Made by a program: the position numbers and the translations under genes. A stretch of DNA of 40,221 nt, from assembly GCF_900106535.1 (NCBI RefSeq), contig NZ_FNOH01000028.1, positions 1 to 40,221 of the forward strand, in the 5' to 3' direction. This DNA is from Myxococcus xanthus (lineage in GTDB: Bacteria; Myxococcota; Myxococcia; Myxococcales; Myxococcaceae). Positions within the stretch are counted from its first letter, which is position 1; each line of letters begins with the position of its first letter. The notes under the pieces were generated by a model that was not told the DNA's origin, did not search any database, and saw only the letters and a list, made by a program, of their open reading frames with translations. Below, piece after piece: positions 15,469 to 23,279 of the stretch.

Positions 15469-16158
15469 TCAACGATTCGCAGGCGAAATGGGCTTTGACG
15501 CCGCAACGTGTGCCAGCAATGAGCGCATTTCTGCGAGCCGTCTGCGTCCTTCGCGCACCACATCTCGGCAACAACGCTGGAAGCGGGATCTAGAACCGCA
15601 CGGGCAGAGGGAATTTTTCGACGGCAGCTCCGTCTTCTCATCGAGGAAGCGGTGGACGGGCTGTTTCAGTTTGGATCGGTAGAGTTGTGTGATGCCCGCA
15701 GGTCCGTGCGCAAGAGCGGGGCCCGGCCACCGCCCCAGGTGCTTGAAGAGAACTATACGGTGAAGATGAACAGCCACATGCTGCATGTATCCGCGTAGTC
15801 CTTCGCGCTGATAGTCGATGTCGCCACTATCCGAATGCTGCACACAGAGCTCGCCATCCGGATAGGTGTGCGCGTCGACAGTCAGCTTGATGCCCAGGTC
15901 GTGCTGCAACACCACCACAATTGGATGCGCATTGGGAGCGGGGAAGCTCAAGGGAACTTCAATCCGCAAGGCGAACGAGTATCTCCGCTGGCACGGGCCC
16001 TCCACCCAAGCAGTCCCGTTGATGTGACCATCCGCTGTGAGAACGAAGCCAGGGGCGCTCGACAAGAACGCCTGGACTTGCCGCTCCCACTCAATAGGGC
16101 ATGACGAGAAAGCAGTAGACACGTTCAGGGAGGAGGGAGGAGGGGACTGGGCGCCCAA
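15469..16158 (-). CDS. E2 (ubiquitin-conjugating)-like protein fused to a SEC-C motif
   Basis: 229 aa. Residues ~20-165 resemble prokaryotic E2-like (UBC-fold) proteins. A strand-rich start (RRYSFALRIEVPLSFPAPNA) leads to HPIVVVLQHDLG and then VDAHTYPDGELCVQHSD with His97 and Cys105, the spacing of the catalytic Cys in bacterial E2s such as those in CBASS. The C-terminus (182-200) is a full SEC-C zinc motif, SLCPCGSRSRFQRCC, with Cys185, Cys187, Cys196 and Cys197. It is third in the leftward operon. The TTG start at 16158 is supported by GGGGAGAG at 16166-16173, just inside the cyclase gene end; a GTG at 16122 is the alternative. No E1 or JAB peptidase gene is nearby, so its partner is unclear. 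It may prime or regulate the cyclase, as Cap2 does in CBASS (inference). Confidence 0.7.
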   Translation of the reverse strand: MGAQSPPPSSLNVSTAFSSCPIEWERQVQAFLSSAPGFVLTADGHINGTAWVEGPCQRRYSFALRIEVPLSFPAPNAHPIVVVLQHDLGIKLTVDAHTYPDGELCVQHSDSGDIDYQREGLRGYMQHVAVHLHRIVLFKHLGRWPGPALAHGPAGITQLYRSKLKQPVHRFLDEKTELPSKNSLCPCGSRSRFQRCCRDVVREGRRRLAEMRSLLAHVAASKPISPANR

Positions 16159-16162
16159 GCTG

Positions 16163-17614
16163 CTACTCTCCCCAGGAACGGGCCGGTCGGATGCCGCCGG
16201 TTGCTGCTGGCGTCACACGCAGGCCGTCCGAGAGCGTTCCACCAACAACCACTCTTCCTCCCGAGTCGTATGCTTTGGCCGCCTCTTCCGCTTCGATGCG
16301 CTCGAGGTCGACGTCTGCCACGTAGCGCTCCTTCTTCAGCGAGAAGAAGCCCTGAAGCGATTTCTCGATGCCCTCCCACAAACGTACGCTGATGGCGGTG
16401 TGGCCGTCACCAGCGCCGTCCTGTAACTCGGAGGCACATGGGATGGAGCGGCCGAGGACAGTAACCTCCTTGTCATCGCGCAACCCCACACGGCCAACAA
16501 GAACCTTCCCAACATCCGCCCCGCAGGAAACGTCCAGCGTCGACAGCGCTGGGAAGAGTTCCTTGGCAAGGTCGACGGCGGAGCATAGGGCGGCGGCCGT
16601 CTCCACGGCTTTGCTCTTGAACCGCCCAGAAGTGCGCGCCTCGTACAGGAGGGCTTGGACTCGGTCGCCCTGGAACTGGATGAAGTCGCCGTCGTAGTCA
16701 GCAACGACGGCCTGCATCTCCGAGCGCAGGACATGAAGGAGTCGCAGCGCCTCCTTCTTTTCATCTTCGGTAGAGAGGCTGGCGACATAGCTCGTGAAGC
16801 CGGATAGGTCCCCGAAGAATGTTATGGCCTCCTCTAGCCGCGCTACCTTCTTGCCCAGTGAGCCGTAGTCAATAGGTGCTCGAACGTCGGTGATATCCAG
16901 GCTTTCCAACGGATGGGCCTCAATGTCCTCCTTGACGGCGGCCTCGAAGCTGGTCGGTAGTTTCTCTCGAGCAGCAGCGGAGGGGAGTTGCTTCGTGAAG
17001 GGGGCCGCTCCGGCGGCGAGCCGCTCTTCTCCGGGGGCACTGGGGTTGCCCGTCAGCGCCTTTGCGGCTTCATTCGCCGGGCGGCCAACAAACAGCAACT
17101 GGCGACGTCTAGCCCGCGCGTTCATCGTGGCGATTGCCTCGCCAGTGTCTACCCCGGCCTCAAACTCGAAGTGGATGTCCGTGTGGAACTGAATCATGTC
17201 CGCCAGTTGGCGCACCTGCTCGACCAGCGTGACGGCCTTCACCAAGCGAGCGAGAGTTGCCCCTTCCTCGGTGTCGTACGGCTTGAAGACGATGAGGTGG
17301 AGCCGCGCACCCTGAAAGTGCACCCGGACGGCGGCGCCGTCCTGCTGCCTAAGCAATCGCTCGACCTGCCGCTGAAAGACGGTGAGGTGGCGAAGAAGCT
17401 TCTTTAGTTCGGCGGTATTCTCGCGTCGCGCCTCGAGCAAGCTTTGAAAGTTGGTGACGTCGAGATAGACGTGCACGCCCGTTACCGTCCGGGCCTGGCT
17501 CAGGCCGAGATTCTCAAGGTCCATTTCGCGTGTTAGGGGCCGCAGGTCGATATCGTCCATCTGCTCGTACGAATCCATCATCCGAGTGCGCGCCGCCTCT
17601 CGACTCCATGCCAT
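16163..17614 (-). CDS. pycC: class III nucleotidyl cyclase, Pycsar cyclase (PycC)
   Basis: 483 aa with two cyclase domains. Domain 1 (~44-190) has HVYLDVTNF (Asp52), VHFQGARLHL where the second metal Asp is Ala103, and LLFVGRPANEAAKAL retaining Asn181. Domain 2 (~262-430) has TFFGDLSGFTS (Asp269), FIQFQGDRVQALLY (Asp317) and VLGRSIPCASEL where the transition-state Asn is Pro392. Domain 2 therefore supplies the metal aspartates and domain 1 the Asn side, as in mammalian C1/C2 adenylyl cyclase. The usual purine-selecting Asp position in domain 1 is Leu174, not Asp or Glu. Together with a DUF5706-like effector 15 bp upstream, this fits a Pycsar pyrimidine cyclase making cCMP or cUMP upon phage attack. 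GGAG sits 7 bp before the ATG. Confidence 0.82.
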   Translation of the reverse strand: MAWSREAARTRMMDSYEQMDDIDLRPLTREMDLENLGLSQARTVTGVHVYLDVTNFQSLLEARRENTAELKKLLRHLTVFQRQVERLLRQQDGAAVRVHFQGARLHLIVFKPYDTEEGATLARLVKAVTLVEQVRQLADMIQFHTDIHFEFEAGVDTGEAIATMNARARRRQLLFVGRPANEAAKALTGNPSAPGEERLAAGAAPFTKQLPSAAAREKLPTSFEAAVKEDIEAHPLESLDITDVRAPIDYGSLGKKVARLEEAITFFGDLSGFTSYVASLSTEDEKKEALRLLHVLRSEMQAVVADYDGDFIQFQGDRVQALLYEARTSGRFKSKAVETAAALCSAVDLAKELFPALSTLDVSCGADVGKVLVGRVGLRDDKEVTVLGRSIPCASELQDGAGDGHTAISVRLWEGIEKSLQGFFSLKKERYVADVDLERIEAEEAAKAYDSGGRVVVGGTLSDGLRVTPAATGGIRPARSWGE

Positions 17615-17629
17615 GGCTGTCTCCAGGAA

Positions 17630-18322
17630 CTACGTCGGGGGGCCAAGAACCACCAAAGCTCGGACCCAGGTGAAGATGGTAATGAGCGCTAACCCCAGTG
17701 CTACGAGAAAGGCTAGGAGCGCCAATTTGAGCCAATAGAACTTGCCGCTAACGAGCCGGGCAATCTTTAAGTTTTCAAATGCGTAGTCGGCGGCTTGAGC
17801 CTCCAGGGACAGAGTGCCAAGCAAATTGACGTATTCATTTGGACTTCCGAGGGGCGGTTGGAGCCTCTGGGGTAGCTTTTCAGACAGCCAAGCATAACGA
17901 AGAAGCCTGTCAATCCACATCACCCCTGGGGCCCCACTTGGTGGGGGGTACTTGTTCTCGGTGAAACTCAGTCGAGGGTAGAGGACCGCCACCGCTAAGC
18001 AGATCGAAATGGCGAGTGCCAAAATGAATATGCCTGCAGCCCAAAGGAACGTCACTAACCAGCCCGCTCCCGGGAGAGTCTCAATTGACTGAATCTTGTG
18101 AACGCATCTGGCGGCCGTGGCAGCTAGCTCTCCACCGACGAATGCAAGAACAAGGGCCTGAAGTGTCGCTAGTGTGGTTGCTTTCGCGTCCGCAACCTTC
18201 ACCATATCCTGAAGGTTCTGATGTGTGGCCTGCGCGAAGCCGTGTGCAGCCTCCCAATCCGGGTTCTGGGGAGCAGGCAGCGGCGCCGGGTTTGCGGGGC
18301 GCTGAATTGGGTTAACGGTCAT
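17630..18322 (-). CDS. pycTM: Pycsar transmembrane effector (DUF5706-like, PycTM)
   Basis: 230 aa. An N-terminal helix (WEAAHGFAQATHQNLQDMVK) continues into VADAKATTLATLQALVLAFV, the ADxKA-type signature of DUF5706 Pycsar effectors and first membrane helix. The second membrane helix is WLVTFLWAAGIFILALAISI at ~90-115. A soluble loop (about 120-185) has NEYVNLLGTLSLEAQAADYA. The last helix is FYWLKLALLAFLVALGLALI at ~195-222. In known Pycsar systems binding of the cyclic pyrimidine nucleotide opens such proteins to depolarise the membrane and kill the infected cell. First gene of the leftward operon, 15 bp from the cyclase gene. A large nested inverted repeat lies 82 bp upstream. Confidence 0.78.
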   Translation of the reverse strand: MTVNPIQRPANPAPLPAPQNPDWEAAHGFAQATHQNLQDMVKVADAKATTLATLQALVLAFVGGELAATAARCVHKIQSIETLPGAGWLVTFLWAAGIFILALAISICLAVAVLYPRLSFTENKYPPPSGAPGVMWIDRLLRYAWLSEKLPQRLQPPLGSPNEYVNLLGTLSLEAQAADYAFENLKIARLVSGKFYWLKLALLAFLVALGLALITIFTWVRALVVLGPPT

Positions 18323-18403
18323 GTTCCAACCTGAACAGCGAATGAGGGTAGTGCTTGCTCGCCAGATGGGCGTCCACTTCCTTCCGGTAACTACTCTAAT
18401 ATG

Positions 18404-18478
18404 ACTTGGTCACATTGGATCTTCCCCGAGGGGGATTTCCCTCGGGAACCGCTGGGGCCCAGAGGGAGATGACCAAGT
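18404..18478. promoter_or_regulatory. nested inverted repeat upstream of the Pycsar operon
   Basis: Outer perfect 9-bp arms ACTTGGTCA (18404-18412) and TGACCAAGT (18470-18478) enclose an 8-bp hairpin CCCGAGGG (18425-18432) / CCCTCGGG (18439-18446) and a palindrome CTGGGGCCCAG (18452-18462). As RNA this would be a three-way junction; as DNA a set of nested operator-like palindromes. On the minus strand the right arm runs directly into an AT-rich CATATTAGAGTAG, a possible -10 region of the operon. Confidence 0.5.
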
Positions 18479-18521
18479 AGTGCTAAAGATGCACGTCAAT
18501 AACGGACACAGATGCCCTAAA

Positions 18522-18547
18522 GGGAGGGGTGCATTTCACCCCCTCCC
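18522..18547. terminator. hairpin of uncertain direction
   Basis: GGGAGGGGTG and CACCCCCTCCC pair with one bulged C around a 5-base loop. The minus-strand 3' side continues CTTTAGGG, a poor U-tract. It could insulate the Pycsar operon from upstream transcription. Confidence 0.35.
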
Positions 18548-18859
18548 TGGGGTTAATTCCTACTCTCTCCGTATCCCAAGTGCTTCGATGTTGGAGGTGT
18601 CCTGCCCGCACAGCAGGTTGTGCCTACACCTATTAGTCATAGCTACTCGAAGGAGGGCCCCCTGGAAGTGCGTCTGCAGCACAATTTTGTGGCGCACTAC
18701 ATCCAATAGGCGACAAGCCAGTGTGAAGGGCCCGTTCCGCCTGTCCCAGCTGGGTGTGGCTCCTATCCTGAGCACGCTCCGAGGGAGACCTGCCGCCTGC
18801 CCAGCAACCAACCGCAGCGTAAAGGGCTCAAATCACGAGGGGAGGGCTGCCCGCTCAGG
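18548..18859. other. 312-bp stretch without a convincing gene
   Basis: A leftward frame at 18560-18811 is open (82 codons, TTG start) and moderately protein-like (TLACRLLDVVRHKIVLQTHF), but has no ribosome site or recognisable family. It may be a remnant. Nothing else seen. Confidence 0.25.
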
Positions 18860-19348
18860 ATGAGAGCCACCCCTCCCCAGCTGCGCCACGAAGGTCAGGA
18901 ACATGCGATTGCCAATATCGCGATGGCACTGGACCCTGGCGTCGACTTCCTCTTCACCTCAAGCGCTGGCCACGGCTTCGTCGGCGGCGAGCCAATGAAT
19001 GGCGTGCCTTTCGCCATCACTCGTGCAATGTCGACGGGGATCGCGACCTACTACGCGCGTATGGCTCGCGCTAGATGCGATGCACATGGACCCAGGCGAG
19101 ACCGTCTACTTCCTGTCGCGCAAGACTGGATGAAGTGGCTTCTGGCCATCGGCGACACACTGCCTCGAGTCATTCCTAATTGCGCTGTCCTGGCTTTGTG
19201 TCTTGAGTCCGAGAGCCTGAAGCGCCCTGCTCGCGCCCTCCGCCCGGGTGGCGGCTGCCTCATACCGGCCGGTGTAGCCGAAGGTGACGAGGTTCAACAG
19301 GCTGCCTTCCGCCATGGATGTCCCCTCCGCATGCTGCGAAAACAGTGA
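18860..19348 (+). pseudogene. broken gene of unknown family
   Basis: The first ~75 codons read like a real protein (HAIANIAMALDPGVDFLFTS, SAGHGFVGGEPMNGVPFAIT, RAMSTGIATYYARM). Then the sense-like sequence jumps to another frame at ~19066-19131 (LALDAMHMDPGETVYFLSRK ending TG and a stop) and back to the first frame with WMKWLLAIGDTLP. Two compensating small indels in a once-continuous gene explain this best. No family recognised. An intrinsic terminator on the same strand at 19413-19440 suits an old rightward transcript. Confidence 0.35.
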
Positions 19349-19412
19349 AGGTGGCAGTCCATGCTTCGCTCGAAAACTGCGCAGAAACCCCGGCCCTTGT
19401 CGCGCACGTGAG

Positions 19413-19440
19413 GCCGCGCGCATGGCGCGTGGCTTTTTGT
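19413..19440 (+). terminator. intrinsic terminator (rightward)
   Basis: A 9-bp stem (GCCGCGCGC / GCGCGTGGC, one G-U pair) with loop ATG is followed by TTTTTGT. One of the few hairpins in the window with a genuine U-tract. It implies a rightward transcript ending here although no intact gene precedes it. Confidence 0.7.
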
Positions 19441-19714
19441 CAGGGACCGGGGTAACGGACCGCGTCCGGGTCGGCCAAACGGATCGCTACTTCTGATCGA
19501 TCAGGACTGGCCGCTTGCAGCCGATTGCTCTTTGCCGGCGCGCGGAGGGAGGGTCAAGGGCGCAGAACCTTTCAGGTTTCGGCGCAGCCGACCCTTGACG
19601 CTCCCGAGCACACTGGCTGGTCGGACTGCTCGGAACTGCGATCCGAGTAGGTGACCCGAGCGCGATCCGATAGGGCGGCCCATGACAGTCGTGACGGACT
19701 GCTGCGCGGGCCTC

Positions 19715-20309
19715 TGGACGGCTCAGCACGGGAGTCGGCGAACGCGGGCGCATCGTCGGGCCGTCTTCCTTGCCCCGAGGGTCCCCCCTCGGAGCCCCTG
19801 CGGCGCGCGGGTAAGGGCAGAGAGGCGGGGCAGGGGGCCGTGCCGAGGTCTCCGCCAATAGCTTCTGAGCGTCGTCTCGGAGAGTCCGCGCCACGTGACG
19901 AAATCGAGAATACCGAGTAACGGCCAGTGGCTTTTCGCTCTCTCGGTTAACAGGTGGCCTATTTCGGCCTTTTGAAAGAGGGAAATGACGTAATCCTGGA
20001 AGGTACGACATCGAAAGCCAGGGATTGTCAGAATCGGGTGCCCGCGGTGGTTAACTGCACCTGTTAACCACTCTCGGCCTCTCTCTCCCCAAAACGGGTG
20101 AAAGAGCGGTCCAGAGGGCCCAATCGGCGGCGGAGGAGAGGGGGCATCTCGCTCTGCGGGGTAGAGAGCCGAGAGCGCCCTCTTCATCACCGCGAGCCAG
20201 AATCCCTTGGGATTCAGCGGCTTAAGCACGAAGGCCCCGCGATATTCATCGCGAGGCCCGTGTTAAACAAAAAGGGCCCTACCAGTTGGTAGGGCCTTTC
20301 AAGAAGCTC
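19715..20309. repeat. ~600-bp direct repeat, copy 1
   Basis: Matches 22661-23279 along its whole length with many substitutions and a divergent middle near 19950-20000. Strongly conserved blocks: the hairpin CCTGGAAGGTACGACATCG ... CCAGGG, the palindrome pair GGTTAAC / GTTAACC whose arms are kept while the spacer changes, CCACTCTCGGCCTCTCTCTC, the hairpin with CGCGAT / ATCGCG near 20240, and a leftward intrinsic terminator at the right end. Leftward frames are open in both copies but their indels break them, so it is probably not coding. Confidence 0.85.
20266..20299 (-). terminator. intrinsic terminator (leftward) in repeat copy 1
   Basis: Perfect stem GGCCCTACC (20275-20283) / GGTAGGGCC (20288-20296), 4-base loop. 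On the minus strand it is followed by CTTTTTGTTT. Rightward it has only TTTC. Confidence 0.75.
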
Positions 20310-20535
20310 GTCCGAATTGGAATCGCCACAAGCGAAGCAGGACATCCATGCACACAGACTCAACAGCAGCATCCGCTTGCTTCTCGCCATGCGCCCTCCA
20401 GGGTCGCATGCCAGCAGAACATGAAACTCCTGACACAGCCGCCACAAACCGCGTCCACGGCGCGCCATGTCCCTGGGATGCACGGCGGCCCTGATGTAGG
20501 GGTGACGACGCCTGGGGGGATATCTGGAGCACCGA

Positions 20536-21525
20536 ATGCAGTGGAGAGCAGCGGTACTGACGGCCCTCCTGGTGGGGTGTGCCCCCACGTTGAAGCCGCC
20601 CGAGACAGCCCTTCCGAGCACCCCCGCCGCATCGCCCACCTCCGTGGTGACGGAGGACATCGACCGCTTCTGGGTAGCCCATGACGCGGCGATGGCGACC
20701 GAGGACGTGGCCAAGCGCGCCGCCATCATCCAGCGCCTCTACATCGACCCCGGCACTCCCGGGCTGCATGCGTTGATGCAGGCGCGCGACTACACCGCCC
20801 AGTCCTTCGCCGACGTCATCACCCGCTATCCCAAGTACTGGGCTTCCGTCCGCCCGCTGACCTCGCACGCCCGGAGCGCGGCCTCGTCACTGGAGAAGGA
20901 CCTCGCCACCTTTCGACGCCTGTACCCCGAGCTCCAGCCCGCCACCATCACCTACGCCATCGGCGCGATGCGGACAGGGGGGACGACCCTGGGCCGACAG
21001 GTGCTCATCGGCGCGGAGATCGCGCTGACGGACGAGACGGTGGACGTGTCCGAATTCCCCGAGCCGATGCGCACCCGCCTGGGCGCCTTCTTCGCGACAC
21101 GCCCCCGCGAGAACAACGGCCAGAACAACATCCACGAGTACGTCCACACCCAGCAGCGCGACATGGCGGACGTGCTCGCCTCGCGGGTCGCCTACGAGGG
21201 CGTGGCGGAGTTCGTCGCCGAGCAGGTCACCGGCAAGCGGCCCGCGCTGGAGATGTACCGCTACGGCCCCGCGCACGCCGACGCCATCCGGGCGCACTTC
21301 GTGGCGCAGATGGACGGCGACTCCCTGAAGGACTGGCTCTACAACGCGCCCACCAACACCTTCGGCGTGTCGGACGTCGGCTACTACGTGGGTTACGAAA
21401 TCGCCCGGCGCTACCACGAGCAGGCCCCCGACAAGCGCGTGGCCCTCCGGGAGATGATTCAGCTCGACTACTCCGACGTCGCCGCCGTGAAGGCCTTCAT
21501 CCAGCAATCCGGCTACCTGAAGTGA
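20536..21525 (+). CDS. lipoprotein with HExxH metalloprotease motif (GldB/DUF2268-like)
   Basis: 329 aa. Lipoprotein signal MQWRAAVLTALLVGCAP with lipid Cys15. The catalytic zinc motif is HEYVH (200-204), followed by EGVAEFVAEQ, where Glu221 or Glu225 would be the third ligand. The pattern of a large helical domain, an INxxHEYVHTQQ-like core and a C-terminal FGVSDVGYYVGYEIARRYHE helix matches DUF2268/GldB-type putative peptidases. CTGGAG at 20524-20529 supports the start. Codon use is very C-rich at third positions, cleaner than the orphan genes of the island, which suggests a native chromosomal gene caught between the two 600-bp repeats. A hairpin follows the stop. Confidence 0.8.
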   Translation: MQWRAAVLTALLVGCAPTLKPPETALPSTPAASPTSVVTEDIDRFWVAHDAAMATEDVAKRAAIIQRLYIDPGTPGLHALMQARDYTAQSFADVITRYPKYWASVRPLTSHARSAASSLEKDLATFRRLYPELQPATITYAIGAMRTGGTTLGRQVLIGAEIALTDETVDVSEFPEPMRTRLGAFFATRPRENNGQNNIHEYVHTQQRDMADVLASRVAYEGVAEFVAEQVTGKRPALEMYRYGPAHADAIRAHFVAQMDGDSLKDWLYNAPTNTFGVSDVGYYVGYEIARRYHEQAPDKRVALREMIQLDYSDVAAVKAFIQQSGYLK

Positions 21526-21534
21526 CACTTCGAG

Positions 21535-21564
21535 CGGGGCACGCGTCGAGTCGCGCGTGCCCCG
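21535..21564. terminator. hairpin after the metalloprotease gene
   Basis: Perfect 11-bp inverted repeat CGGGGCACGCG / CGCGTGCCCCG with an 8-base loop, 10 bp after the stop at 21525. Confidence 0.6.
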
Positions 21565-21589
21565 TCCGGAGTCAGGCCCGGGACGCGGC

Positions 21590-21905
21590 TCACTCCTTGC
21601 GCGTCGCCACCTTCGGAGTGGTCTCTTCACGCAGCACCTGGAGGGCGCGCTCCAGCAACTCGTCCCGGCCCGCCTGGCGGCCCGCGAGGGTGGGCCGCAC
21701 CTTCACGTGGGGCTCCAGCCCCTTCTTCTGGAGCTGGCGCCCGTCGCCGTGAAGCACGGCCTGCCCGGTGAAGGTGAAGACGACTCCGCCCGGCAGCAGC
21801 GCCCGGGTGATGTCCCCATTGGTCCCCGAGGTGGGGCTGCCCACGAAGACGGTGTCCGTGGTGGCCTCCAGCATGAGCCCGTGTGCTCGGCCTGGCTGAT
21901 GGCGC
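21590..21905 (-). pseudogene. S41 peptidase, frameshifted C-terminal fragment
   Basis: From 21874 leftward: MLEATTDTVFVGSPTSGTNG, DITRALLPGGVVFTFTGQAV, LHGDGRQLQKKGLEPHVKV and PTLAGRQAGRDELLERAL, the unmistakable C-terminal end of an S41 (C-terminal processing / tail-specific) peptidase domain. Directly upstream the next sense stretch AISQAEHTG is in another frame, so a one-base indel sits near 21876. Beyond ~21905 similarity is lost. Only ~100 of the usual several hundred residues remain, so it is non-functional. Confidence 0.75.
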
Positions 21906-22056
21906 GCGCCGGCCTGGGCAGGCGTGTGCCCCAAGGGGGCTCAAGCGGCCTGTCCACCGGCCGGGAGCATCGCTCGGGCGGCCCCGTCAGCGGCCCTCCT
22001 CGGCCCCTCTGCACCCTCCCTCCCCCTCAACAGGGCCCCCATTCCTCTTATGCGCG

Positions 22057-22182
22057 GGCAAGGGCGCCGTGGTGCACCGCTTCACGGACGGCAACCTGAA
22101 CCTCATCGGCAACCACATGATGGACACGATGTACCTGAAGCACCGCGTGCCCTTCGAGCAGGCGCGCGCCGGGCAGTTCTGA
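22057..22182 (+). pseudogene. C-terminal fragment of a lost gene
   Basis: Reads GKGAVVHRFTDGNLNLIGN, then HMMDTMYLKHRVPFEQARAG and QF, then stop. High-GC, protein-like and abruptly preceded by non-coding-looking sequence. I do not recognise the family. It lies in the same stretch of truncated genes as the S41 remnant. Confidence 0.4.
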
Positions 22183-22245
22183 CCGGCGCCGCGCGCGGGT
22201 GACGTTCCTCGAGGGCTCGTGCACACGCACGGGCCCTTCGTCGTT

Positions 22246-22590
22246 TCAGGCGACGGTCCATCCTCGGACGTCGTGGCGAAGAAAGACCTTCGAGGGCTCC
22301 GCCTCGACGACGCGGGTGGCCATGGCCCTCAGCCGGAGCTTGTCCCGCTTGCTCAGGTCCCTCCAGGGCAAGAACAGGTGCGAGTTCCGCGAGCGCCAGA
22401 GCACCACGCCCCTCCAGCCACCCTTCATCGCCTGGTCGTGAAGGAAGGAATCGAGCTTCTGGGTGAGCGTCACGGGCTTCAGCTCGGGGCTGAGCAGGAA
22501 GTCGAGCACGGCAACCTGTCTGGATTCGACGGCCCTCACGATGGCGCTCGCGACGTGCTCGTTCACACGCTGCCGCTCGTGCCAAGCGGC
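22246..22590 (-). pseudogene. C-terminal fragment of a lost gene
   Basis: Leftward frame reads ERQRVNEHVASAIVRAVES, RQVAVLDFLLSPELKPVTLT, QKLDSFLHDQAMKGGWRGV, VLWRSRNSHLFLPWRDLSKR and ends GWTVA. This is convincing protein sequence whose upstream part is missing, about 70 bp before the left end of repeat copy 2. The gene may have been cut by insertion of, or recombination at, that repeat. Family not recognised. Confidence 0.45.
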
Positions 22591-22660
22591 AGCGCAGCTC
22601 CTCCTCGGCGGACCAGCGCAGCCGTGGGCCGGACGCGGCGGACTTCTTCTCCGTGGCCAA

Positions 22661-23279
22661 TGGACGGCTCGGCACAGGAGCCAGCGAACGCGAGCGCATC
22701 CTCGGGCCGTCTTCCTTGCCCTGAAGGTCCCCCCCCTCGGAGCCACTACGGCGCGCGGGCAAGAACTGAGAGGCGGGGCAGGGGGCCGTGCTGAGGACTC
22801 GGCCAAGAGGTTCTGAGAGTCGTCTCGGGGAGTCTGCGCCGCGCGACGAAATCGCGAGTACCCGGTAAATACCTGCCGCGTTTTTCTCTCTCGGTTAACA
22901 GCCGCATGGGGCTGGACCGTCGTCGAAGGGCTCCGGGCGGCCCTGGAGACAGGGAAACGGAGCAACCCTGGAAGGTACGACATCGAAAGCCAGGGATTGT
23001 CAGAATCGGTCGCCTGCGGTGGTTAACAAAACCGTTAACCACTCTCGGCCTCTCTCTCCCCAAAATGGGTGAAAGAGCGCTCCAGAGAGCCCAGTTGGCG
23101 GCGGAGAAGAGGGGACATCTCGCTCTGCGGGGTAGCGAGCCGAGAGAGCCCTCTTCAGCACCGCGAGGAGAAATCCCTTGTGATTCAGGGGCTTAAGCAC
23201 GAAGGCCCCGCGATGTTCATCGCGAGGCCCGTGTTAAACAAAAAGGCCCTACCAGTTGGTAGGGCCTTTCAAGAAGCTC
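22661..23279. repeat. ~600-bp direct repeat, copy 2
   Basis: Direct repeat of 19715-20309, ~2.95 kb apart. Both copies begin with TGGACGGCTC and end with AAGAAGCTC. The block around 22973-23010, containing GGTACGACATCGAAAGCCAG and GGATTGTCAGAATCG, is identical. Structural palindromes (GGTTAAC pair, CGCGAT pair) are conserved while their spacers are not, which suggests selection on structure. Confidence 0.85.
23236..23269 (-). terminator. intrinsic terminator (leftward) in repeat copy 2
   Basis: GGCCCTACC (23245-23253) / GGTAGGGCC (23258-23266), followed on the minus strand by TTTTTGTTT. Same as in copy 1. Confidence 0.75.

Noticed and set aside
19220..19320. Possible tRNA (GGTTCAA-like T-loop near 19290)
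   Set aside because: No cloverleaf could be closed around it; acceptor and anticodon stems do not pair.
19723..20229. Leftward ORF in the 600-bp repeat (starting MLKPLN), with a similar start in copy 2
   Set aside because: Indels between the two copies shift the frame after ~55 codons, and the palindromes are better conserved than codons, so structure rather than protein seems to be retained.
19715..20309. Retron msr-msd locus
   Set aside because: Hairpins suggested it, since myxobacteria carry retrons, but there is no reverse-transcriptase gene nearby and I could not find the paired a1/a2 repeats with a branching G.
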